From: Hoeflea sp. YIM 152468
GTDB lineage: Bacteria; Pseudomonadota; Alphaproteobacteria; Rhizobiales; Rhizobiaceae
Direction of reading: 5' to 3'
Length of the DNA stretch: 64,000 bases
NCBI RefSeq assembly: GCF_029210485.1
Contig: NZ_JARGET010000003.1
Location: 273,953 to 337,952, forward strand
Made by a program: the position numbers and the translations under genes. The notes under the pieces were generated by a model, which saw only the letters and a program-made list of their open reading frames with translations, did not search any database and was not told the DNA's origin. This document shows, piece by piece, positions 18,043-26,836 of the stretch (its first letter is position 1; each line of letters begins with the position of its first letter).

Positions 18043-21000
18043 TCTGCTGCCTCCTTGGTTGATGCCGGAGTGTCGAGCCAGTCGACCTTGTCCATCTTGC
18101 GCACAATCACGAACTCGTCGCGGTTCGAGCCGACGGTGCCGTAATAGTTGAAGCCGTAGCTCAACTGCGCGTAACCGCCGATCATGTGAGTGGGTTTGAG
18201 AACCGTGCGGGTGACCGAATTGTGGATGCCGCCGCGCTTGCCGGTAATCTGGCTGCCCGGGGTGTTCACGATCTTTTCCTGGGCGTGGTACATGAACAGC
18301 GTACCCTCCTTGATCCGCTGGCTGACAACGACACGCGCGGTGAGAACCCCGTTTGAGTTGAAGACCTCGACCCAGTCATTGTCCGCAAGCCCCGCTTTCT
18401 GGGCATCGACCTCGGACATCCAGACCACCGGGCCGCCACGGTTGAGCGTCAGCATCAGCAGGTTGTCGGAATAGGTCGAGTGAATGCCCCATTTCTGGTG
18501 CGGGGTGATGAAGTTCAGCACCACATGTTTGTCGCCGCCGGTCTGCACCATCGCCGGCGCGATGGTCTTCAGATCGACCGGTGGACGCCAGGTGACGAAG
18601 CCTTCGCCAAAGGCGCGCATCCATTCGTGGTCCTGATAAAGCTGCTGGCGGCCCGACAGGGTGCGCCACGGGATCAACTCATGCACATTGGTATAGCCGG
18701 CGTTGTAGCTGACCTCCTCGCTCTCGATTCCCGACCAGGTCGGGGAGGAAATGATCTTGCGCGGTTGCGCCGCGATGTCGCGGAAGCGGATCTTTTCATC
18801 CTGCTTGGCCGCGGCCAGATGCGCGTGTTCGCGCCCGGTGATCTTTTCGAGTGCATTCCAGGCCTTGACGGCAACGTCACCGTTGGTTTCCGGCGCCAGC
18901 ATCAGGATCACCTCGCAGGCATCGATCGCCGTGTCGATCCTGGCCATGCCCTGGGTCACACCTTCATCGCTGACCTGGCCATTGAGGTCCTGGAGGTGGT
19001 GCACTTCCACCTTGGTGTCCCAGGCGATGCCCTTGCCACCATTGCCGACCTTCTCCATCAAAGGACCAAGCGCAGTGAAGCGTTTGTAGAGATTGGGGTA
19101 GTCCCGCTCGACCGCAATGTAATTCGGTGCGGTCTGTCCCGGGATCAGTTCGCATTCTCCGGCTTTCCAGTCGGCGACGAAAGGCTGGGCCAGCTCGCCG
19201 GGACTGTCGTGCTGCATCGGCAGCGACACGACATCATCTTCTACGCCGAGCACTTCGGGTGCGACCTCGGAGAACTTCTTGGCAATCGCCTTGAAAATTT
19301 CCCAGTCCGACTTGCTCTCATAGGCCGGATCCACCGCTGCCTGCAGCGGGTGAATGAACGGGTGCATGTCGGATGTGTTCAGGTCGTCCTTCTCGTACCA
19401 GCTGGCTGTCGGCAACACGATGTCGGAATAGACGCAGGTGGTCGACATGCGGAAATCCAGCGTCACAAGAAGATCGAGTTTGCCTTCCGGCGCGGTGTCG
19501 TGCCACTTGGCCTCAACCGGCTTGATCCGCCCTTCCTCGCCCAGATCCTTGCCGAGCATGCCGTGATCGGTGCCCAGCAGGTGGCGCAGGAAGTATTCAT
19601 GCCCCTTGCCCGATGATCCGAGCAGATTGGAGCGCCAGACGAACAGATTGCGCGGCCAGTTTTCCGGCGCATCAGGGTCTTCGCAGGACATTTCCAGCGT
19701 TCCCGATTTCAAGCCTTCCGCCACGAATTCGGCTGCCGTCTTGCCGGCGGCCTTGGCTGCACGCCCGACGTCCAGCGGATTGGTCTTGAGCTGTGGCGCT
19801 GACGGCAGCCAGCCCATGCGTTCAGCCTGGATGTTGTAATCGATCAGGCTGCGTTCGGCCCAATTGCCGGCGGGCGCCGTCGGCGAGACGATCTCGCCGG
19901 CCGTCACTGTTTCGTAACGCCACTGGTCGGTGTGCGCATACCAGGCCGAGGTCGAGTTCATATGACGGGGTGGACGCGCCCAGTCGAGCGCGAAGGCCAG
20001 TGCTGTCCAGCCGGTCTGCGGACGCAGCTTTTCCTGGCCGACATAATGCGACCAGCCGCCGCCTGACTGCCCGACGCAACCGCACATCACCAGCATGTTG
20101 ATGATGCCGCGATAGGCCATGTCCATGTGATACCAGTGGTTCAGACCGGCGCCGAGAATGACCATCGACTTGCCGTTGGTTTTCTCCGCATTGGTGGCAA
20201 ATTCGCGCGCCACGGCGATGATCCGGTCCGCCTTGACCCCGGTTATCTTTTCCGCCCAGGCCGGCGTGAACGGCACGTCGGCGTCATAGGAGCTGGCAAC
20301 ATTGTCGCCGCCAAGACCGCGATCAAGGCTGTAATTGGCGCAGAACAGATCGAACACGGTCGTTACCAGTGCGTCCCCGTCCTTGAGCTTGAGCCGGCGA
20401 ACGGGAATGCTGCGGGTCAGCACATCCGGGTGGTCGCACCTGGTGAAATGCTCGGTCGCTGCTCCACCGAAATAGGGGAAGTCGACGCCGACCACATCAT
20501 CGTGATCCTCATCGAGGATCAGCGTGGAGGACAGTTCGATTGCCTGTTCGCCTGCCCTCTCCTCGAGGTTCCAGTACCCGTTTTCGCCCCAGCGGAAGCC
20601 GATGGAGCCATTGGGCGCGACGATATCACCGGTCTTGCTGTCGATGCCGACCGTTTTCCAGTCCGGATTGTTGGCTTCGCCCAGGCCGTCGGTGAAATCA
20701 GCTGCACGCAGCATCCGGCCCGGAACATAACGGCCGTCCTTTTCATCCAGCCGTACCAGCAGCGGAAAATCGGAGTATTTGCGGGTGTAGTCTTCGAAAT
20801 ACGGCACCTGCCGGTCGAGATGATACTCGCGCAGGATGACATGGCCGAACGCCAGCGCCAGCGCCGCATCGGTGCCCGCTTGCGGATTGAGCCAGATGTC
20901 GCCGAATTTTGCCGCTTCGGAATAATCCGGGCTGACGACGGCCGATTTGGCGCCGCGATAGCGGGCTTCGGTATAGAAATGGGCATCCGGCGTGCGGGTC

Positions 21001-21776
21001 TGCGGCACGTTCGATCCCCACAGGATCATGAAGCTGGAATTGTACCAATCGGCACTTTCGGGCACATCGGTCTGCTCGCCCCAGGTCTGCGGGCTGGCCG
21101 GCGGCAGATCGCAATACCAGTCATAAAACGACATGCAGGTCCCGCCCATCAGGCTGAGGTAGCGCGAGCCGGCGGCATAGCTGACCATCGACATGGCCGG
21201 AATGGGCGAAAAGCCGAAGACCCGGTCGGGGCCATAGGTTTTGGTCGTGTAGGCATTCGCTGCCGCAATGATCTCGGTCACCTCTTCCCAGTCGGCACGC
21301 ACGAAGCCGCCTTTGCCGCGGGTCTTGGTGTAGCTGTCGCGCTTGGCCGGATCAGCCTGGATCGCTTTCCAGGCCGCCACCGGGGTCATGGTCTTGCGCA
21401 TTTCGCGCCACAGACGCATCAACCGCCCGCGCACCAGAGGTGTCTTCACCCGGTTGGCCGAATAGAGGTACCAGCTGTAACTGGCGCCGCGGGCGCAGCC
21501 ACGCGGCTCGTGATTGGGCATGTCGGGCCGGGTGCGCGGATAATCGGTCTGCTGCGTTTCCCAGGTGACAATGCCCGACTTGACGTAGATCTTCCATGAA
21601 CACGACCCGGTGCAGTTCACCCCGTGGGTCGAGCGCACGATCTTGTCGTGGCGCCAGCGGTTGCGGTAAACCTCCTCCCAATCGCGGCTCTCGATGGTGG
21701 TTTGACCGTGCCCGTCGGCGAAGGTGTCCTGACGGGTGGATTTGAGAAAATTCAATCGGTCGAGAAGATGGCTCAT
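18039..21776 (-). CDS. narG: Respiratory nitrate reductase alpha (Mo-bisMGD) subunit NarG
   Basis: A 1245-residue catalytic subunit that reduces nitrate to nitrite on the cytoplasmic side of the membrane. The N-terminal FS0 motif begins with a histidine ligand (HGVNCTGSCSW) rather than a cysteine, as in membrane-bound NarG, and the molybdenum-ligating aspartate region (SFYDWYCDLPPASP) is intact. No twin-arginine signal peptide is present, which separates it from periplasmic NapA. Long open frames on the opposite strand across this gene are shadows of its codon use. The gene starts 17 bases after narK. Confidence 0.97.
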   Translation of the reverse strand: MSHLLDRLNFLKSTRQDTFADGHGQTTIESRDWEEVYRNRWRHDKIVRSTHGVNCTGSCSWKIYVKSGIVTWETQQTDYPRTRPDMPNHEPRGCARGASYSWYLYSANRVKTPLVRGRLMRLWREMRKTMTPVAAWKAIQADPAKRDSYTKTRGKGGFVRADWEEVTEIIAAANAYTTKTYGPDRVFGFSPIPAMSMVSYAAGSRYLSLMGGTCMSFYDWYCDLPPASPQTWGEQTDVPESADWYNSSFMILWGSNVPQTRTPDAHFYTEARYRGAKSAVVSPDYSEAAKFGDIWLNPQAGTDAALALAFGHVILREYHLDRQVPYFEDYTRKYSDFPLLVRLDEKDGRYVPGRMLRAADFTDGLGEANNPDWKTVGIDSKTGDIVAPNGSIGFRWGENGYWNLEERAGEQAIELSSTLILDEDHDDVVGVDFPYFGGAATEHFTRCDHPDVLTRSIPVRRLKLKDGDALVTTVFDLFCANYSLDRGLGGDNVASSYDADVPFTPAWAEKITGVKADRIIAVAREFATNAEKTNGKSMVILGAGLNHWYHMDMAYRGIINMLVMCGCVGQSGGGWSHYVGQEKLRPQTGWTALAFALDWARPPRHMNSTSAWYAHTDQWRYETVTAGEIVSPTAPAGNWAERSLIDYNIQAERMGWLPSAPQLKTNPLDVGRAAKAAGKTAAEFVAEGLKSGTLEMSCEDPDAPENWPRNLFVWRSNLLGSSGKGHEYFLRHLLGTDHGMLGKDLGEEGRIKPVEAKWHDTAPEGKLDLLVTLDFRMSTTCVYSDIVLPTASWYEKDDLNTSDMHPFIHPLQAAVDPAYESKSDWEIFKAIAKKFSEVAPEVLGVEDDVVSLPMQHDSPGELAQPFVADWKAGECELIPGQTAPNYIAVERDYPNLYKRFTALGPLMEKVGNGGKGIAWDTKVEVHHLQDLNGQVSDEGVTQGMARIDTAIDACEVILMLAPETNGDVAVKAWNALEKITGREHAHLAAAKQDEKIRFRDIAAQPRKIISSPTWSGIESEEVSYNAGYTNVHELIPWRTLSGRQQLYQDHEWMRAFGEGFVTWRPPVDLKTIAPAMVQTGGDKHVVLNFITPHQKWGIHSTYSDNLLMLTLNRGGPVVWMSEVDAQKAGLADNDWVEVFNSNGVLTARVVVSQRIKEGTLFMYHAQEKIVNTPGSQITGKRGGIHNSVTRTVLKPTHMIGGYAQLSYGFNYYGTVGSNRDEFVIVRKMDKVDWLDTPASTKEAAE

Positions 21777-21793
21777 CTTGCTCTCCTTTCAGG

Positions 21794-24523
21794 TCAGACT
21801 GTTGGGACGGCGGGCGCGGCACCACCGACCCGTTCGGTTGCGGCCAGAAGGCCTTCCGGACGGGTGTAGTAGAACCAGGTCAGCACGACACAGATCACGT
21901 AGAAGCCGAGAAACCCCCAGAGTGCAGCCACCGGGCCGCCGGTCATGGCGATGGAGGTGCCGTAGGCCTTGGGGATGAAAAAGGCGCCGTAAGCGGCGAT
22001 GGCGGAGGTGAAGGCGATGATTGCCGCACTTTCGCGTTCGGCCTGCTTGCGCAACGAGTCGCCCGCCAGGTCCGGCATCAACCGCGGGATCTCCCGCGCC
22101 ATGATCGCCGGGATCATCTGGAAGGTCGATGCGTTGCCGACACCGGTGAGAAAGAACAGCGCCATGAACGAGGCGAAGAAACCCCAGAATGCGCCGGGCT
22201 GCTCCTTGATGCCGAGGAAGAAAATCACCCCGAAAACCGCGGCAATCATCCCCAGGAAGGTCCAGAAGGTGACGCGCCCGCCGCCGAACCTGTCGGAAAT
22301 CCAGCCGGTGCCGGCACGGGACAGGGCGCCCACCAGCGGACCAAGGAAAACGAACTGCAAGGCGTTGACTTGAGGGAACTGAAGTTTGGTCAGCAGCGGG
22401 AAACCGGCGGAGTAGCCGATGAAGCTGCCGAAGGTGCCGGTGTAGAGAATGCACATGATCCAGTTGTGCTTGCGGCTGAAGATGATCGCCTGCTCCTTGA
22501 AGCTGGATCTGGCGTCGGCAATGTCATTCATTCCCAGCCAGGCAGCGATTGTTGCCGCAATGATGAACGGGACCCAGATGAAACCTGCGTTCTGCATCCA
22601 CAATTGACCGCCGTCCGACATCGTCTGGGGCTGGCCACCAAGCGCGCCGAAGACACCGGCGGTGATGACAAGCGGCACCAGAAACTGCATGACGGAGACT
22701 CCGAGATTGCCAAGACCCGCATTCAGCGCCAGCGCGTTGCCCTTTTCCGCCTTCGGATAGAAGAAGGCGATGTTGGCCATCGAGGAGGCGAAGTTACCAC
22801 CGCCGAAGCCGCACAGCAGCGCCAGAACCAGAAAGATCAGATAGGGCGTGTCCGGACTTTGCACGGCATAGCCGATGCCCATGGCGGGCAGCAGCAGCGA
22901 GGCAGTTGAGAGTGTCGTCCACAGTCTTCCACCGAAAATCGGGACCATGAAGCTGTAGAAGATCCGCATGGTTGCCCCCGACAGGCCGGGAAGTGCGGCA
23001 AGCCAGAACAATTGACCCGAGGTGAAATCAAACCCGATCGCGGGAAGACGCGCGACCACGACCGACCACACCATCCAGACCGAGAAGGCCAAAAGCAGTG
23101 CCGGGATCGAGATCCAGAGATTGCGGCGGGCGATACGGCGGCCTTTGTTCTCCCAGAAGCGCGGGTCCTCGGGGCTCCACTCGTCCAGCGTGTGCGCAGT
23201 CTGCGCGGCGTCAGAGACCGGCATCCCCAGCATTTCCGGGAGTTGCGGCAGTTGACTCAGGACCTCGCCCTGCATCGTCCGCTCCATCACCCGGATCGCC
23301 ATGTGCATCCACAGCAGCGAAACGCTGACCAGCAGGAACAGCAACGCGAATGCCGATGTATAGATGCCAGTCAGGTCCAGCGCTGCGCCGAATATGATCG
23401 GCAGGATGAACCCGCCAAGGCCGCCGATCATGCCCACCAGCCCGCCGACAGCACCGACATGCGTGGGGTAATAGACCGGAATGTGCTTGAACACCGCCGC
23501 CTTGCCGAGGCTCATGAAGAACCCGAGCGCGAACAGGATGAAAACGAAAGGCCAGAAGTCGAGCTTGGTGGAAAAAGCGATCGGGCCGTCCTTGCCCTGG
23601 ATCACATAGTCTGTCGCCGGATAGGACAGCATAAACAGCAACAGGGCGGAAAAACCGAGGCTCCAATACATCACCGCCCGGGCGCCGAAGCGGTCCGAGA
23701 GCGCGCCGCCATAGGCCCGGAACAAGGACCCCGAAAGCCCGAATGCCGCGACCGCCATGCCGGCCATGCGGATGTCGACACCGTAGACTTCTGTCAGGTA
23801 ATGCGGCGTCCAGAGGGCTATGGCGACAAAGCCGCCAAAGACGAAGAAGTAGTAGAGCGAGAAACGCCAGACCTGCAGATTCTTCAGGGGGGCGAACTGT
23901 TCGGTCAGCGAGGGCGGGCGGTCGCCACTCTTGCGGCGGGCGACCAGTTCCGGATCGTCCTTGGCAAGCAGGTAAAATGCCACGGCCGTCAGCGCAAGGG
24001 CAGCCGCCCAGACATGGGCGACCCCGTGCCAGCCGTAGGAGACCATCACGAAGGGTGCGACGAATGTGGTGACTGCCGAGCCTACATTGCCTGCACCGAA
24101 AATGCCCAGTGCCGTTCCCTGCTTGCCCTGGTCGTACCAGCGAGAGACATAGGCGACGCCGATAATGAACGACCCGCCGGCAAGACCTATGCCGAGCGCG
24201 GCAACAAGATACATGGTGTAGGACGAGGCCCAGGTCAGCATCCACGTGGCGGCGGCTGTCAGCAGCATCTGGAGGGTAAAGACATTGCGCCCGCCGTACT
24301 TCTCCGTCCAGACACCGAGGATCAGCCGTGTCAGCGATCCGGTGAGAATGGGGGTCGCAACGAGCAGGCCGAACTGGAACTCGCTCAAGCCCAGTTCAGA
24401 CTTTATCTCCACGCCGATGATGGAAAAAATGGTCCAGACCGCGAAACAGGCAGTAAACGCGATCGTGCTCAGTGAAAGCGCCCGTGTGCGCTCTGTTTGC
24501 GAGACCTGTCCCCTATCGAGCAT
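21794..24523 (-). CDS. narK: Fused NarK1-NarK2 nitrate/nitrite transporter
   Basis: A 909-residue protein made of two complete major-facilitator halves, each with about 12 transmembrane helices (roughly residues 15-430 and 470-895), joined by a hydrophilic linker. The first half carries a NarK1-type motif (GLAGGSFIIGVAY) associated with proton-linked nitrate uptake; the second carries the NarK2 nitrate signature (GFGGGNFASSMANIAFF) associated with nitrate-nitrite exchange. Similar fusions are known in Paracoccus and other denitrifiers. It is the first gene of the nar operon, and the FNR-type boxes upstream lie in its promoter region. Confidence 0.95.
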   Translation of the reverse strand: MLDRGQVSQTERTRALSLSTIAFTACFAVWTIFSIIGVEIKSELGLSEFQFGLLVATPILTGSLTRLILGVWTEKYGGRNVFTLQMLLTAAATWMLTWASSYTMYLVAALGIGLAGGSFIIGVAYVSRWYDQGKQGTALGIFGAGNVGSAVTTFVAPFVMVSYGWHGVAHVWAAALALTAVAFYLLAKDDPELVARRKSGDRPPSLTEQFAPLKNLQVWRFSLYYFFVFGGFVAIALWTPHYLTEVYGVDIRMAGMAVAAFGLSGSLFRAYGGALSDRFGARAVMYWSLGFSALLLFMLSYPATDYVIQGKDGPIAFSTKLDFWPFVFILFALGFFMSLGKAAVFKHIPVYYPTHVGAVGGLVGMIGGLGGFILPIIFGAALDLTGIYTSAFALLFLLVSVSLLWMHMAIRVMERTMQGEVLSQLPQLPEMLGMPVSDAAQTAHTLDEWSPEDPRFWENKGRRIARRNLWISIPALLLAFSVWMVWSVVVARLPAIGFDFTSGQLFWLAALPGLSGATMRIFYSFMVPIFGGRLWTTLSTASLLLPAMGIGYAVQSPDTPYLIFLVLALLCGFGGGNFASSMANIAFFYPKAEKGNALALNAGLGNLGVSVMQFLVPLVITAGVFGALGGQPQTMSDGGQLWMQNAGFIWVPFIIAATIAAWLGMNDIADARSSFKEQAIIFSRKHNWIMCILYTGTFGSFIGYSAGFPLLTKLQFPQVNALQFVFLGPLVGALSRAGTGWISDRFGGGRVTFWTFLGMIAAVFGVIFFLGIKEQPGAFWGFFASFMALFFLTGVGNASTFQMIPAIMAREIPRLMPDLAGDSLRKQAERESAAIIAFTSAIAAYGAFFIPKAYGTSIAMTGGPVAALWGFLGFYVICVVLTWFYYTRPEGLLAATERVGGAAPAVPTV

Positions 24524-24597
24524 TCTCTTTCTCCGTTTGCAGCTCGGGGTGACCCCGCGCGTTCAAACGGAATTTGCCCAAGCCACGAGACGGCGAC

Positions 24598-24611
24598 TTG
24601 ACACAGATCAA
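24598..24611 (-). promoter_or_regulatory. FNR/NarR-type box proximal to narK
   Basis: The sequence TTGAC-ACAG-ATCAA fits the FNR-family consensus TTGAT-N4-ATCAA with a single mismatch. Its centre is about 81 bases upstream of the narK start codon, which would place it near -41.5 if the 5-prime leader is about 40 bases. The Crp/Fnr regulator at 13127 or a global FNR/Anr protein is the likely binder. Confidence 0.75.
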
Positions 24612-24734
24612 GATGGCAGGCGCGCACGACCGCAAATCTCATGATCGGAGAAAGAAACAAATGGGCATGCAATATTTTTCGAATTGAGACCGCTCGCACA
24701 GCCGGAACGAACTGGATTCAAATCAAATCATGTC

Positions 24735-24748
24735 TTGATTATTATCAA
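24735..24748. promoter_or_regulatory. Perfect FNR-family box distal to narK
   Basis: The sequence TTGAT-TATT-ATCAA is an exact match to the FNR consensus. It lies about 218 bases upstream of the narK start, 137 bases further than the proximal box (centre to centre), so it may act as a second, distal site or drive an unannotated transcript to the right. Two boxes of one family in one intergenic region make anaerobic or nitrate-dependent control very likely. Confidence 0.75.
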
Positions 24749-24963
24749 TTCGATCCTGAAGGCGCCGGGATGGGCCTGCGGGTCGCTGCTGCCGGGCCAG
24801 GTGCGGGGAGCCCGGCCGGCACCATGCCTGCCGCGTTCAAACGGATTCATTTGAACGATGACGTAGATGCCTTGATTCAAACAGATACGGCGTTCCTTGC
24901 GCATCCAGCAGGATGGGCGGCGCCGCAGGTCGATGCGGGCCGACAGGCTCCGCAGACACGCCA

Positions 24964-24993
24964 CTCGCTGATCGGACCGGTCCGATCAGCGAG
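24964..24993. repeat. 30-base perfect palindrome after dctM
   Basis: Two 15-base arms, beginning CTCGCTGATC and ending GATCAGCGAG, are exact reverse complements with no spacer. It lies 27 bases beyond the dctM stop in the direction of dctM transcription, so a terminator hairpin is the simplest reading, although no T tract follows. A binding site for a dimeric protein is the alternative. Confidence 0.6.
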
Positions 24994-25019
24994 CGTGCAT
25001 TTCACAGCCAAGGCAATGC

Positions 25020-26294
25020 TCAATACATGAGATTGGGCAACCACATGCTGAACATCGGCACATAGGAGAGAATGATCAGAGCCACCACCATCAGCAGGAT
25101 GGTCGGAATGGCTGCCCGGAAAATCTCGAACAATGTCATCCTGGCGACCCCCATCGCCACGAACAGGTTCAACCCCACCGGTGGCGTCAGCATCCCGACA
25201 GAGAGGTTGACCAGCATGATGATGCCGAAATGGATCGGATCAACGCCAACCTGTGCTGCGATCGGCTGCATCAACGGGCCCAGGATGATGATCGCCGAGG
25301 CGCTGTCGAGAAAGCAGCCCGCGAGCAACAGAATCAGGTTGAACAGCGCGATCACAATCACCGGGTTCTCAGTCCCCGACAGGATATAGGTCGCCAGTTG
25401 CGATGGCGCACCGGTGCTGGCAAGAAGCCAGGAGAACGCCGACGCCCCGGCAGTGATCAGCAAGAGCGGTCCTGAAATCAGTCCGGTGTTGCGCAGCACA
25501 ATCAGCATGCCCTTGAACGAGATGGTGCGGTAGACCACCACACCGACAAACCAGCCGTAAAGGCAAGCTGTCGCGGCTGATTCCGTCGGGGTGAACACCC
25601 CGGTGTAAATGCCTCCGAGCAAGATGACCGGCAAGCCCAACCCCCAGGCGGCCCGCTTGAACGCAGCAATCAGGTTTCTGGCAGTCGGGAATTCATCCCG
25701 CGGGTAGCCTTTGCGGATCGAATAGGCCGAGGCATAGAGGATCAGAATTCCGCCGATCAGCATGGCGGGCAGCAGACCGGCGGCAAAGAGCTTGCCCACC
25801 GACGTTCCGGTCACCGAGCCATAGATGATCAGTGCAATCGAAGGCGGCACAATCGGACCCAACGTGCCCGCTGTTGTAATCAAGCCAATTGAGAAATATT
25901 TGTCATACCCCGCCGACACCATCGCCGGATACATGATCGCACCAATGGCAATCACCGTTGCCGGGCTTGATCCGGATATCGATCCGAACATCAGGCAGGC
26001 GACGACAGCCGCTGCCGCCAAGCCGCCGGGCAGCCAGCCGATCAGGGCGCGAGCCAGACCGATGAGCCGGTCCGACAGTCCACCGATGCGCATCAGCTCG
26101 GCGGCAAGAATGAAGAACGGGATCGACATGAGCGAAAAGTTGTTCATGCCGGAGAACATCCGCATCGGCACGACAACCGGGTCGATTCCACTCCAGAAGT
26201 AGAAAACCAGGCCTACGGAAAGGGCGAGCGCTGCAAAGATCGGCAACCCGAAAAGCAACAGGCCAAAAAAGGCCGGAACAAGTGCTGATAACAT
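25020..26294 (-). CDS. dctM: TRAP transporter large permease DctM
   Basis: A 424-residue integral membrane protein with about 12 hydrophobic segments, the ion-coupled translocation subunit of a tripartite ATP-independent periplasmic (TRAP) transporter. Typical family segments are visible: FFILAAELMRIGGLSDRLI, the GSSPATVIAIGAIMYPAM loop, and TPTESAATA. It is the last gene of the amidase-dctP-dctQ-dctM unit. The substrate is likely an organic acid or amide-containing compound, given the adjoining amidase, but it is not readable from this subunit. Confidence 0.94.
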   Translation of the reverse strand: MLSALVPAFFGLLLFGLPIFAALALSVGLVFYFWSGIDPVVVPMRMFSGMNNFSLMSIPFFILAAELMRIGGLSDRLIGLARALIGWLPGGLAAAAVVACLMFGSISGSSPATVIAIGAIMYPAMVSAGYDKYFSIGLITTAGTLGPIVPPSIALIIYGSVTGTSVGKLFAAGLLPAMLIGGILILYASAYSIRKGYPRDEFPTARNLIAAFKRAAWGLGLPVILLGGIYTGVFTPTESAATACLYGWFVGVVVYRTISFKGMLIVLRNTGLISGPLLLITAGASAFSWLLASTGAPSQLATYILSGTENPVIVIALFNLILLLAGCFLDSASAIIILGPLMQPIAAQVGVDPIHFGIIMLVNLSVGMLTPPVGLNLFVAMGVARMTLFEIFRAAIPTILLMVVALIILSYVPMFSMWLPNLMY

Positions 26295-26304
26295 GATGGC
26301 GCCT

Positions 26305-26814
26305 TCAGCTTGTTTTCACGTCGACCTGCGGCGCGATGTATTCACGCCCGGTCAGAAGAAATTGAATGACCAACAGGTACCGCAGCACCATAAAGCTGCC
26401 TGAAAGCGGAATGATCATGTAGATATAACCAACCGGCACGCGCATGGCGGGCGAAAGCTGTCCCATACGCGACGTGTTGATCGACAAGGTGGTGCCGTAG
26501 TAAATCAACGCGCCAGCAAAGATCAGACCGAGGCTGGCTGCCCCGATCTGAAGTGCGCGGGTCATGCGGGGGCTGGCAATCGCATAGACTGCCTCGACGC
26601 TGATATGGGAGGCATAACGAACCCCCATGCCCATGGTCAGAAAACTCATGGCGATCAGCGAATAAAGGATGAGTTCCTCCGACCAGTACAGCGAGTTGTT
26701 GAACACATAGCGTGCGATAACCTGCACGATGGCAACAACCGTTGCGGTCAGAATGAGCAAGGTGACAGAGACATTCTCGACCCAGTCAACAATGCGGTTC
26801 AGTCCTTCGATCAT
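26305..26814 (-). CDS. dctQ: TRAP transporter small permease DctQ
   Basis: A 169-residue membrane protein with four hydrophobic segments, of the length and pattern of DctQ, the small membrane partner of DctM. The motif RYVFNNSLYWSEEL in the second helix region is typical for the family. It lies 10 bases before dctM and 22 bases after dctP, so the three are co-transcribed. Confidence 0.92.
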   Translation of the reverse strand: MIEGLNRIVDWVENVSVTLLILTATVVAIVQVIARYVFNNSLYWSEELILYSLIAMSFLTMGMGVRYASHISVEAVYAIASPRMTRALQIGAASLGLIFAGALIYYGTTLSINTSRMGQLSPAMRVPVGYIYMIIPLSGSFMVLRYLLVIQFLLTGREYIAPQVDVKTS

Positions 26815-26836
26815 CGGCCAGCCCCCTGCACTTGGA

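Larger units (their letters stand above)
24524..25019. other. Intergenic region between narK and dctM
   Basis: This 496-base stretch holds the nar promoter and the downstream end of the TRAP operon. I find two FNR-type boxes (24598-24611 and 24735-24748) and a 30-base perfect palindrome (24964-24993), listed separately. No convincing gene is present: the open frames across it are short and have no recognisable family. Confidence 0.7.

Noticed and set aside
20127..21599. Long open frame (490 codons) on the plus strand across narG
   Set aside because: It is exactly antisense to the strongly supported narG gene, reads as no known family and reflects the high GC of third codon positions.
23012..24475. 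487-codon frame opposite narK
   Set aside because: Antisense to transmembrane coding sequence; Arg/Asp/Gln-rich translation without any family.
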